Shown here: one piece after another, positions 48,901 to 57,339 of the stretch
How positions within the stretch are numbered: position 1 is the stretch's first letter
Layout: each line of letters opens with the position of its first letter
Assembly: GCF_016808335.1 (NCBI RefSeq)
Contig: NC_053153.1
Span: forward strand, 17,867,033-17,931,032
Reading direction: 5' to 3'
Length of the DNA stretch: 64,000 nt
From: Panicum virgatum
Lineage: Eukaryota; Streptophyta; Magnoliopsida; Poales; Poaceae
Program-made: the position numbers and the translations under genes
The notes under the pieces: generated by a model
What the model saw: only the letters and a program-made list of their open reading frames with translations
The model's database searches: none
Told to the model about the DNA's origin: nothing

Positions 48901-49369
48901 TGTGAGAAGTATTTTGAAGATGATGCTGAGTTCTAGGCGTACGCAACCCCCAGTCGATTGCCTGTGAAATTGGAGCCTTCGTTTCCAGGATAAGCTGTAT
49001 AACTCTGATAGTCTTTTATTTGTTTTAGTTCTTTTTTTCGTGATACTGTACTGATTATTCACTTATGATGTCTCTATATGTATGAAACTTGATCCTGGCA
49101 TACATATAGCTATGCATTCGGTTTTGTCCTTGAAACCGGGTGTGACAATTAGATTCGTCGCACCTTGAAGTATTTTTAGGATTTTTTGGAAATTTTTCAT
49201 TTTTTTGAATTCAAATTTGAATTTTGAATTTGGGCCGGTATGGTACCGGCCCAAACCGGAACCGGACCGGACCGGTTTGACCGGTAACCGGTCAAACCGG
49301 AACCGGACCGGACCGGTTTGACCGGTAACCGGTCAAACCGGACCGGTCCCACCGGTAAGGGGAACCCTG
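45909..49369. mobile_element. hAT-type MITE with CCGGTT arrays, split by a solo LTR
   Basis: Ends CAGGGTTTCTTTTCCC and GGGGAACCCTG, with the 8 bp duplication GTACCAAT / GTCCCAAT (45901-45908, 49370-49377; 7 of 8 identical). The arms hold ACCGGT-rich arrays (45930-46140 and 49230-49350), and the element is a family member of 43642-44269. Without the LTR it is about 560 bp. Confidence 0.9.
46254..49147 (+). mobile_element. Solo LTR, about 2.9 kb, Ty3-like
   Basis: 2894 bp beginning TGTCACACCCTG and ending ACCGGGTGTGACA, flanked by a perfect 5 bp duplication ATTAG (46249-46253, 49148-49152). No internal retrotransposon genes and only one LTR copy, so recombination between the LTRs has removed the rest. 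A TATA-like TATATATTAAA near 46907-46918 is a likely LTR promoter. The form (very long, TGTCACACCC start) resembles Tekay/Del-type Ty3 LTRs, but there is no coding sequence to confirm it. Confidence 0.9.
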
Positions 49370-49931
49370 GTCCCAATGCCGCATTTATAGCCGTTTCTAT
49401 CTCTATTAACTACGGTGACAACTCACCCATTTGCTGATGTGTCAAAGTAGTTATCACGGAGAGAGATAGAAATCGTTTCCTCAGGCAGAAACGATGTCGT
49501 CACTAGTACCAAGACGCAAATAAACGAGAGAAAACCCACTGGGAAGAAACGACCGCTTTCCAAGGCCATCCTTCGGATCCAGTGCGCTGCAGCCGCGCGC
49601 GCACCCGCACGCCGCCAACGCGCACTCGCACGCCGCCGCGCACAGAGGATCCGGAGAGCAGATACTGGAATATGGTAGATGATTGGTCCATATTTTGTCT
49701 GAAGTTTGGTAGAAAGTTTTGCACTGTGAAGTAGTTTCTTGGTAGGATATCCTATGCTATGAAAACTGCGATGGTTTTTTGCATTGGGACTGCCTTTAGT
49801 ATTGACTACCGGTGGACAATGTTAGATCAATATAGATTATAGCTTTACTAGCGGATGTGTCCATTACTAGCAATTTATAGTAGTGTCTGCACTACCTTGT
49901 TCTTAGATGGTAGACTAACTTATATGTAAAA

Positions 49932-50190
49932 TACTCCATCCATTCACAAATGAAGCAATTATGGAATCTGTTGTAGCGGTCAAATTAGTTCAATTTTGAC
50001 TAATTTATAGTATATACTATTAACGCTTATGTCTCCAAATAAATATATTATAAAAATAAATTCTATAACTAATCAATGATACTTATTTTGTACCATGAAC
50101 GTCATTATTTTTATATAATTTTACTTAGAGTTTGAATTGTTTGACTTATCAAAAAGCAAAAATTGCATTTTTATGGACTTGAGTAGCTGT
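49932..50190. mobile_element. Degenerate Stowaway-like MITE
   Basis: Begins CTCCATCCATTCACAAATGAAG after TA. The right side AATTGCATTTTTATGGACTTGAG is a weak inverted match. AT-rich interior of the right size. Boundaries are approximate. Confidence 0.45.
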
Positions 50191-50556
50191 TTTTTTTAAA
50201 AAATCTTGAGTGTAAGTAATATCTGTCCTCATCAATCGGGTGTCGAGACTGCCCACTATGCTGTCGCAGCGCTATGATCAATGCGTTGTCAGTGCGATTA
50301 CTTTCTGGTTAAAATAAGAAAAAGTATGTAACTAAATAATATATGAAGTTTTTGTAATTTTTATCCATCAATCTCACGCTCTGATTTTAAAATACGGCAC
50401 ATGCACCATATGGGTTGCCTGTGATGTATTATATATCAGGTTGTAAGAAGGTGGAGATATTTTCTTTCAAGCAAATCTTACTCGAACCACTCCATAAAAA
50501 TTTTCAAACGCAAATTGCCGCGTATTTATTTGATAACCCCTACAAGGGCAGCTTCA

Positions 50557-50898
50557 GGGGGCGTTTAGTTCCCAAACGCGAAAATTTTTGGGTGTCACGT
50601 CAATGTTTGACCAGATGTTGGGAAGGCTTTTCGAACACTAATTAAAAAACTAATTTCAGAACTCATTTGGAAACCGCGAGACGAATCTTTTGAGGCCTTT
50701 GACCACATCATTAGCACATGTGGGTTACTGTAGCACTTATGGCTAATCAAGCACTAATTAAACTCAAAAAATTCGTCTTGTCGTGTACATCCAAATTGTG
50801 TAATTAATTTTGTTATTTAATTACATTTAGTGCTTCATACATGTGTTCAAAGGGGGGTGAAAATTTTTGGTGAAAATTTTTGGTAACTAAACGGGCTC
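50557..50898. mobile_element. Tourist-like MITE
   Basis: 342 bp with ends GGGGGCGTTTAGTT and AACTAAACGGGCTC. The flanking TCA (50554-50556, 50899-50901) is a 3 bp duplication. The interior carries CGCGAGACGAATCTTTTGAG and a complementary ATTCGTCTTG. Confidence 0.8.
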
Positions 50899-51004
50899 TC
50901 AGTGTTGCATTCGAATTGAACTAGCAGAGTTTGATGACTAGGCTTCGATTGGGGGGCTGCAGTGCAAAATCATTTTTATAGGATCCACAATAATAATAAA
51001 ATAT

Positions 51005-51432
51005 ACAAAGAGCGAAAGAGTCTATAGTCTAGTGGTTATAAGAGCCTCAGTAGCATATGAGGTCTTGGGTTCGACTTCCTGTGGGAGTGAATTTTTCAGG
51101 ATTTTACGGTGTTGTGCTTTCAGTGGTAGGCGATGAGAACGTCGACAGTTAGGTGTTTGTGGTGACTTTGTCGATGTCGAGAATTTGCTGGGTCAGTCTT
51201 CAAAGATGCTCATAGGGGTTGATTTTTGTATATGTGTATTTATAGAAGGTGAGTGTGTGTGCCTTATAAGTGTCTTGTGCTGTCAGTGGTAGGCGATGAG
51301 AACGTCGACAGCTAGGCGGTGACTTTGTCATTCTCGAGGATTTGTTAGCTTAGTCTTCGAAGATGCTTATAGGGGTTGATTTTTGTGTATGTGTATTTAT
51401 AGAAGGTGAGTGTGCGTGCCTTATAAGTGTCT
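51005..51432 (+). mobile_element. tRNA-derived SINE with tandemly duplicated body
   Basis: The head has TAGTCTAGTGGTTATAAGAG (A-box region, about 51021) and GGGTTCGACTTCC (B box, about 51068). The body then occurs twice in tandem: 51112-51274 and 51275-51432, each starting TTGTGCT.TCAGTGGTAGGCG and ending CCTTATAAGTGTCT. No clear target duplication was found, perhaps because a Tourist MITE begins 10 bp downstream. Confidence 0.75.
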
Positions 51433-51442
51433 AAGTTATACT

Positions 51443-51798
51443 GGCCATGTTTAGATCTTTACCCGTAAACCCCGTAAACGCAAAAAAAAACGTTACATTG
51501 AATGTTTTGACACATGCATGGAGTAATAAATGAAGTCTATTTACAAAACTTTTTGCATGGATGTGCTGTAAATCGCGAGATGAATCTAATGAGCCTACTT
51601 AATCCATAATTTGCAACAGTGATGCTACAGTAACCATCCGCTAATTATGAATTAATCATGAATTAATTAGCATTATTAAATTCGTCTCGCGATTTACAAC
51701 TCATCTGTGTAAAAAGTTTTATAAATAGACTTCATTTAGTATTTCAAATTAGCAAGATTCCATCGCAAATTTTTTTTGCGTTGGAACTAAACATGGCC
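51443..51798. mobile_element. Tourist-like MITE
   Basis: 356 bp with ends GGCCATGTTTAG and CTAAACATGGCC, flanked by the 3 bp duplication ACT (51440-51442, 51799-51801). Internally it closely resembles the element at 1973-2308, with the same CGCGAGATGAATC palindrome. Confidence 0.9.
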
Positions 51799-51924
51799 AC
51801 TGTGTAATAAAAAAAAGTACATAAAAAAGCACAGCGCTTTCTTCCCTCACCATCCATCCCTATATCTTCTAATTTAATGGAACCCGGTTTCGTGGCTCGC
51901 GGTTCAAACATCAAACTCGATTCG

Positions 51925-52190
51925 GGCTGTGTTTAGTTATAAAATTTCTCTCTCCAAACTTCACTATTTATCTATCACATTAAATCTCTTGCCTCATACA
52001 TAGAGCATTAAATGTAGATAAATAAAAAAAACTAATTGTATAATTTTGATGTACATGACGAGACGAATCTTTTGAGCCTAGTTAAGTCATGGTAGGACAA
52101 CAATTACCACAAATAAATGAAAAGTGCTACAGTATGCTACAGTATACGATACGACTTTTTTCCCACTATTTTACGGATCTAAACACAGCC
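51925..52190. mobile_element. Tourist-like MITE
   Basis: 266 bp with ends GGCTGTGTTTAGT and TCTAAACACAGCC and the 3 bp duplication TCG (51922-51924, 52191-52193). Contains GACGAGACGAATCTTTTGAG. Confidence 0.9.
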
Positions 52191-52712
52191 TCGAGTTTGA
52201 TTTCTGACACCGCTATGTGTTCTGTTCGATCGGTTTACGTCGTTCACGGTTCGATTTTCAAAGTTGTGATAAATATGGATGTCAAAATCTCATAAATGAA
52301 GGTAGCACCAACTGGCAACCATTCTTTTCATACAAATCGTGTAGAGGTTACTACACATACAACTGCCAAAGGTTCTGCATATTCATAAGTTGGATGGATA
52401 TTTTTTTCGTAACATTCCTTATTGTCATGTGTCATGTAACTTGGAAAATTAGCTTTGTTTCAAACACATAAAATATGTTTGGAATATATAAAATTAGCTT
52501 TGTCTAGGCGAAGGGTTGACAACAAGTAAAGGCAAATCAACAGAAGCAGAAAAAGCTCTTCCCAACAAGGATGAATTACGAAAGTACCATAGTTGGAATT
52601 CTGAAAAAAGTTGACTTCAGCAAGGTGAGGTACTGTGTTCGAGCAGAGTAACAATTTGTATTGAGCTCTAGTGGATTGCAAATAGAGTACTGTCCCAACC
52701 AGTATTAGTAGA

Positions 52713-54340
52713 TGTTAGAGTATATTAGGCAACTCCAAATATGGTAATTTAGGATTGATGTAATCCCGTGATAGCCTTCCTTATCTCTAGGGGAGGTGCA
52801 TTGTCCTCCAAGTCTTGTACTCCTATATACCGCCCAAGGGGCTCATTGCAATACAATCGACCACATTATACGCATCCTACCTTTCCTACATGGTATCAGA
52901 GCCCTAGGTTACGAGATCCTAACCCTAGCCGCGCCGCCGCTTCCGCTGCACCCGCGCGCCCCCGGGGAGATTGATCTCCGTCGTCGTCGTCAAGTAGCAA
53001 CAGGGGACCTACCTCCCCATGGTCGATTGGATCTCCTCAGGTTGCCTCCACCGTCCACGTCGCCCCCCTCCCGCTGGCCCAGCGCCGCCCCTCTCCCCCT
53101 GCGCCGCCACCACCGCTGCCTTGGGTGCGGGCGTGCTGCAGCAGGAGGAAGCACGAGGGGCGTTGAGCTGCCGTGCCATCGGGGTTACTGCGGTTGGGCC
53201 AGTCGCCGCACCGCAGACGTCGTCGCCGGCACCACGTCGAGATCCATCGCCGACGGTCGCATCGGGACTCCTCGCCGCGCCGTCGTCGCGCTGCTCCACC
53301 GCCGTCGCCGGCGGACTACAGCGCCATGGGGGCTCCACCCTTCCCCGCCGGCTCTCTCTCCTCTGACCGCCGGTCTCCCGTGCGGCAGGAGTAGAGGCGC
53401 CGCTCGAACCGCACCCGGTGCCGGCCTCTCGCCTCCTCTCCTTTTCTGCCCGTGGTTGACCACGATTGGGAAAGGATAAGGGAGGGGAGGGACATTTGCT
53501 AGGTGCACCCGAGCTTGTACCCGCGGCTCACCAGTTGCTGCTGTTTTTTTTCCAATCTAAGATCGGTTTGCGTCGCCTTGCCGTTCATCGCCGCTTCATC
53601 GTCGACACCCACGAAGGACGAGGTTGTCGCTAGGCCCTTCCAGGCTGCAGCGACATCGTTCATGATCAAACCACCCTACCGGTGCCGTCGCCTTTTCAGG
53701 CGGTGGCGTCACTCGCCGCTGGTCTTCGTCAAGCAGGCGCTCGATCCACCTCCGCATCTCCAGCCGTTCTCGCGCGGACATCGCCGCCGATGTTCCTGAA
53801 GGAAGACGTCGTCGCCACCCCTGATCTGAGCGCGACACTTGCTGCAACGTGTGCCGTCGCCACCCCTGTCATGAGCATGACCTAAGTCGCAAACCGCGCC
53901 GTCTACCTTCGTCATCCGCCGCACCGTCCTGCTGCTATCTTCGGCAAGAAGCTGCTGAGTTTGCGTACTCGAGCACCTCGACGACGCTTCGACCTGCGCC
54001 CCCTCCACCTCGACTTCGGCTACTACGACACTAAAGGGCTATCATCTGCATGAGTCTCCAGTCAAAGCTTTCGCACCGACGTTCCGACTGCAGGGGGGAT
54101 ACGTCTCCATTGTTCTCCAGTCTGACCGTTCGTGTTGCTACCGCTACGACTGCGGGGGGATGCTAGAGTATATTCGGCAACTCCAGATATGATAGTTTAG
54201 GATTGATGTAATCCCGTGATAGCCTTCCTTATCTCTAGGGGAGGTGCCTTGCCCTCCAAGTCTTGTACTCCTATATATACCGCCCAAGGGGCTCATTGCA
54301 ATACAATCGACCGCATTATACGCATCCTACCTTTCCTACA
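52713..54340 (+). mobile_element. Small non-autonomous copia-like LTR element
   Basis: 1628 bp. Direct LTRs 52713-52890 (178 bp) and 54161-54340 (180 bp) begin TGTTAGAG or TGCTAGAG and end CCTTTCCTACA. The 5 bp duplication is GTAGA (52708-52712, 54341-54345). Right after the 5' LTR is TGGTATCAGAGCCCTAGG, the classic initiator tRNA-Met primer site. GCGGGGGGA before the 3' LTR is the purine tract. The 1.27 kb interior is GC-rich and has no gag or pol motif; its long frames on both strands look like composition effects. It may hold captured host sequence. Confidence 0.92.
52891..52908 (+). promoter_or_regulatory. Primer-binding site (initiator tRNA-Met type)
   Basis: TGGTATCAGAGCCCTAGG directly follows the 178 bp LTR and has the standard Ty1/copia primer-site core. 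Confidence 0.85.
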
Positions 54341-54448
54341 GTAGACATGAGGATTGATTTGCCCTTTTCTCTGCTTTCACTTGAAGGATCAACATTGCAA
54401 ATGCAGATTTATTATAGTGCTTTTGCTTACAACTTTCGCTTAATAGTT

Positions 54449-54527
54449 CTATGTTTTTTTTTGCTCCTGAGTCGAACACAAGACCTGAGGAGTGCTCCGG
54501 AGCCATCTAACCAAGTCAGCTAGAAGC
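54449..54527 (-). mobile_element. Short tRNA-derived SINE fragment
   Basis: On the minus strand a tRNA-like head (TAGCTGACTTGGTTAGATGG, then GGTCTTGTGTTCGACTC) runs into GAGCAAAAAAAAA, an A tail. About 80 bp, in an intron of the DEK pseudogene. No clear target duplication. Confidence 0.6.
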
Positions 54528-54683
54528 TCTTTTCACACGTACCCTTGTACTATCTTCCTCATATATAGAACATACACCTAACTGCTTTGTTGATCTCATT
54601 TTCCAGGCTACATACAATGACATTCTTAAAACAATAGGTAAGCTTCTTAAGATTACACATCAGTACTTCTATTCGTCGGTGCT

Positions 54684-54790
54684 TTTTTTGCGAATGTGGT
54701 CTGGGCACGTATTTCATTAAGAGGAAAGAAATACAAATGATACAAGCCTTAACAGGCAGATACTATTAAGACGGTTACAAAGGCCCATTG
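54684..54790 (-). mobile_element. 5'-truncated LINE 3' tail
   Basis: A 107 bp insert that on the minus strand ends ACCACATTCGCAAAAAAA. It is flanked by a 14 bp near-perfect duplication TATTCGTCGGTGCT / TATTCGTCAGTGCT (54670-54683, 54791-54804). It splits the intron between the exon 10 and exon 11 copies of the DEK pseudogene. Confidence 0.75.
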
Positions 54791-55170
54791 TATTCGTCAG
54801 TGCTCAATGCTCTAAATTCTAACAAAGTAAATGCTCCAGATGAGCACTACAGGAGGGCTTATCTCCAAGGAAAGAAACTTCAAGCTCACGTCTAAGATGA
54901 GCTGATGAAGTTAGCGGAGGCAGACGAGAACTAATATGGAAATGAAGACGCTGACAAGATAGAACCAGAGCATCAAGTAGGACGAGGCCAAGAAGCTCGA
55001 ACCCTTACAGACTTATCGTTGTGACAGTGTTAATTATTGCCCCTGTTTTGAGAATGTAGGACGCCATACACCTCCAAAGCTGACTGATGGAGGGGCTTAA
55101 GCTGCCGTGGCAGCCTGCGATGATTAGTTCATGCTAGCCCGAAACTCTAAAATTGTTCTAACTGTAATAT

Positions 55171-55755
55171 ATGACCGATCGGTCTGCCACTTTTTCTTCA
55201 GTGTCTCAATTCTCTTTGTGGCACTTTACTACATGAGGGATTTCTTCTGTTAAAATTGTATATGATTAGTGCAATCCCATATCTCGGTAGTCAACAGGTT
55301 GAGAGCATCCCCACCTGATTCATTTCATTACGACCTCTAACTGCCTACATGATAATCAAAATTTTACATAATTTATCTAGCATAAAACGAACTGTGGCAT
55401 AACCACGTATAACAACACTGATGAATAGAGTGGTGGGAGAAGTTCGATCTTATAGTTAGCTGGAGTCGTTCCTTTGAAGGTGAAACAATTTTCCTTTTAC
55501 ACTGAGATATTTGATTTATCTTGTTGCAGATTCTGCATTTGGACCAAAATTAGCTGACGCTACAAATCACCACACACTGACACTGCAGGGTTGCTGGGGG
55601 AATTCTAGAGTAGCTAATTAGCTAGCTATGGACATGAAAACATTTGGAAGAAAACGAAACCAAAGTTCTCGGCTCAACTCAATCGTTAGCCACCTACTAG
55701 GTGATGACAGTATCTAAAGCCTGAGCGAAAATTACACCGGCTCTCAGCATGTCAG
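55171..55755. other. Intergenic / 3'UTR
   Basis: Between the DEK pseudogene and the stop codon of the minus-strand membrane-protein gene. Nothing recognised. Confidence 0.4.
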
Positions 55756-56568
55756 TCAGGCCTGGTGCCACTGCAAGTAGGCCTCCTCCTTTATCCACTT
55801 GTTTCTTCTGCTTTGGATGAACTCGTCGAATTTCTTGTTCAGCTCGTCGATCTCTAACTCGTCCAGCCCTACCCCTGTTTCGCAGGCTGGTTCCCCGGCG
55901 ACAGCCTCCAACTCCAAGGCGATGCCATCTCCTTCGTCCAGCAACCCCAGCAACTCCGTCGCCGAGGTCACCGGTGCATCTCCTTGCTCCTCTAGCGCTT
56001 CCAGTGTCGTCGTGCTGCCAGTGTCCGACACCATTACTGGCTCTGCGAATGCCTCCTCTGACGCAGTGCCGCCGTTCTTGTCCTGAAGAAGACAGTCTGA
56101 ATACGGTTGTTGCGCGGCACATCGCCGCGCCTCCTCCTGATGGCGCTGCGCCTGTTGTTTCTCCAGGACATCGCCGGGCAGTCCGCAAGCATCGGCGACG
56201 TCGCTCGGGGATGCGGCGGCGGCGGCGGCGGCGGCGGCAAAGAACCAGCGGCAGTCGGCGGCGAGGAGGGCGAGGAGGGCGTTGGAGAGCAAGAACAGCG
56301 CCGTCCTGGTCGTGACCAGGCTCCCAGCAGCCGCGAGGAGCCAAGCCGGTGGCAGAGTGGAAGCGGAAGGGAGCGGCCTGCCGCCCATGTAGAAGGATGC
56401 TGTCAGGATCAGGGCGAGGGAAGCGACGGCTGCTGCCAACGCGAGGGCGAGGACGGCTCGCGAGGCGTCGACACCCTTCCTGAACCTCGCGACGCTTGGG
56501 TCGCAGCAGCGCTCCAGGCTGAGGCTGCTGCTATGGTGCTCGACGTGCAGCTGCAGTATGTGATCCAT
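55756..56568 (-). CDS. Uncharacterised two-helix membrane protein, DUF4408/DUF761-like
   Basis: Single exon of 270 residues, ATG at 56568-56566. Residues about 38-62 (RAVLALALAAAVASLALIL) and 74-110 (WLLAAAGSLVTTRTALFLLSN) are hydrophobic, likely membrane spans near the N-terminus. The LFLLSNAL segment recalls plant DUF4408 proteins. An alanine run encoded by GCC repeats follows (about 112-120). The middle is acidic and disordered. The C-terminus has DELEIDELNKKFDEFIQ, a charged helical motif like the DUF761 tail found with DUF4408. Family assignment is from memory of motif shape and is tentative; no biochemical role is known. A TATA box sits about 130 bp upstream. A young copia element inserted about 490 bp upstream of the start could affect its promoter. 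Confidence 0.75.
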   Translation of the reverse strand: MDHILQLHVEHHSSSLSLERCCDPSVARFRKGVDASRAVLALALAAAVASLALILTASFYMGGRPLPSASTLPPAWLLAAAGSLVTTRTALFLLSNALLALLAADCRWFFAAAAAAAAASPSDVADACGLPGDVLEKQQAQRHQEEARRCAAQQPYSDCLLQDKNGGTASEEAFAEPVMVSDTGSTTTLEALEEQGDAPVTSATELLGLLDEGDGIALELEAVAGEPACETGVGLDELEIDELNKKFDEFIQSRRNKWIKEEAYLQWHQA

Positions 56569-56695
56569 GCTGTCAGTGTTCTTGCAGGTGGTGACAGACA
56601 GATTAGAGGAGGGAGGAGGAAGGATGTGATGATTCGATGATAGAGATGGGCTGCTGCTGCTGCTTGGGTCCTCAAGGACAGCAACCTGTCGAGGG

Positions 56696-56702
56696 TTTTA
56701 TA
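56696..56702 (-). promoter_or_regulatory. TATA box of the membrane-protein gene
   Basis: TATAAAA on the minus strand (context CTGTATAAAACCC), about 128 bases upstream of the start codon at 56568. Confidence 0.65.
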
Positions 56703-57055
56703 CAGGCTTGACAGTGCTACAGCACCATGTGCAATGCAAACAAACTGCAGTTTCAGATTCTTGCCGGCATATGCCTCGCCATATGTCTGGGAAGTGTCAC
56801 GGAACCTGCCGGTGCATATGCCTAGTCAGGAGCAAATCATCAAATACTGACAGGCCGCGTGCCGTGCAGGCACAGCAGATTTCCACGCGCTGTGGTTACC
56901 AACTGTATGCTACGCGGTGAAATTCAGTCAACTTGCAAGCTAAGCTGAATCCGTTGGGTCCGATGCAACTCGCTGACGCGACAGAGGGGCCGTTCCTAGA
57001 ATTCTAACGACGGTGACGTCCTGGCGTGTCGAGAGCTGAAGTCTGCATTCAGAGG

Positions 57056-57274
57056 TGTTAAACAATGCTTGCTTCTTGTAACAAGGAATCCTTGTGTACC
57101 ACGACTGTGATCGTGATAAAGTATGACTAGCAGGTTTAGATTTATTCAAACCTACTTGGACTCTGAATTGTAAACCGTGTTGTAATCCTTAAGAACTCAA
57201 TGTTGAGATCCTCTATATATAACACGTAACACGTGATGTGCTGATATTGGCAATCACGTTTCTCTCTTTCTACA
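57056..57274 (+). repeat. 5' LTR of the copia element
   Basis: 219 bp, TGTTAAACAATG to CTCTTTCTACA. Carries TATATATAA at about 57214, the likely promoter. Confidence 0.95.
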
Positions 57275-57288
57275 TGGTAATCAGAGCC
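57275..57288 (+). promoter_or_regulatory. Primer-binding site
   Basis: TGGTAATCAGAGCC follows the LTR directly, an initiator tRNA-Met-type site with one base different from the usual TGGTATCAGAGC form. Confidence 0.8.
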
Positions 57289-57339
57289 ACTTCTTCCCAA
57301 ACATACATCTAGCCGACTAGATCAACCAGAGGAGATTCC

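Larger units (their letters stand above)
45896..49795. mobile_element. Tourist-like MITE split by a hAT element
   Basis: The left end GGGCAGTACCAAT and the right end ATTGGGACTGCCT are inverted repeats. They are flanked by the 3 bp duplication TTA (45893-45895, 49796-49798). Only 13 bases of the left end remain before the hAT insertion; the right piece is 49378-49795. Without the insert it would be about 430 bp. Confidence 0.8.
52504..55170 (+). pseudogene. Decayed copy of DEK exons 9-11 (intron-retaining)
   Basis: Three segments in order match the DEK gene's last exons. 52504-52624 matches exon 9 (CCCAACAAGGATGAATTACG, AAAAAAGTTGACTTC). 54607-54637 matches exon 10 and has the same 31 bp length and intact AG/GT borders. 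54840-54975 matches exon 11 (GAGCACTAC, GATGAGCTGATGAAG, GAAGACGCTGACAAG). Weak similarity continues into the 3'UTR (TTAATTATTGCCC, AGCTGACTGATGGAG). Introns are kept, so this is a DNA-level duplication, not retroposition. A frameshift in the exon 9 copy and stops in the exon 11 copy (TAA at 54896-54898 and in GAACTAATATGG) rule out function of the DEK_C domain. Later insertions in its introns are the small LTR element, a SINE and a LINE tail. Confidence 0.88.

Noticed and set aside
52796..53479. 227-codon frame in the small LTR element
   Set aside because: It starts in the LTR; GC-rich frames are open on both strands, and there is no gag or host-protein motif.
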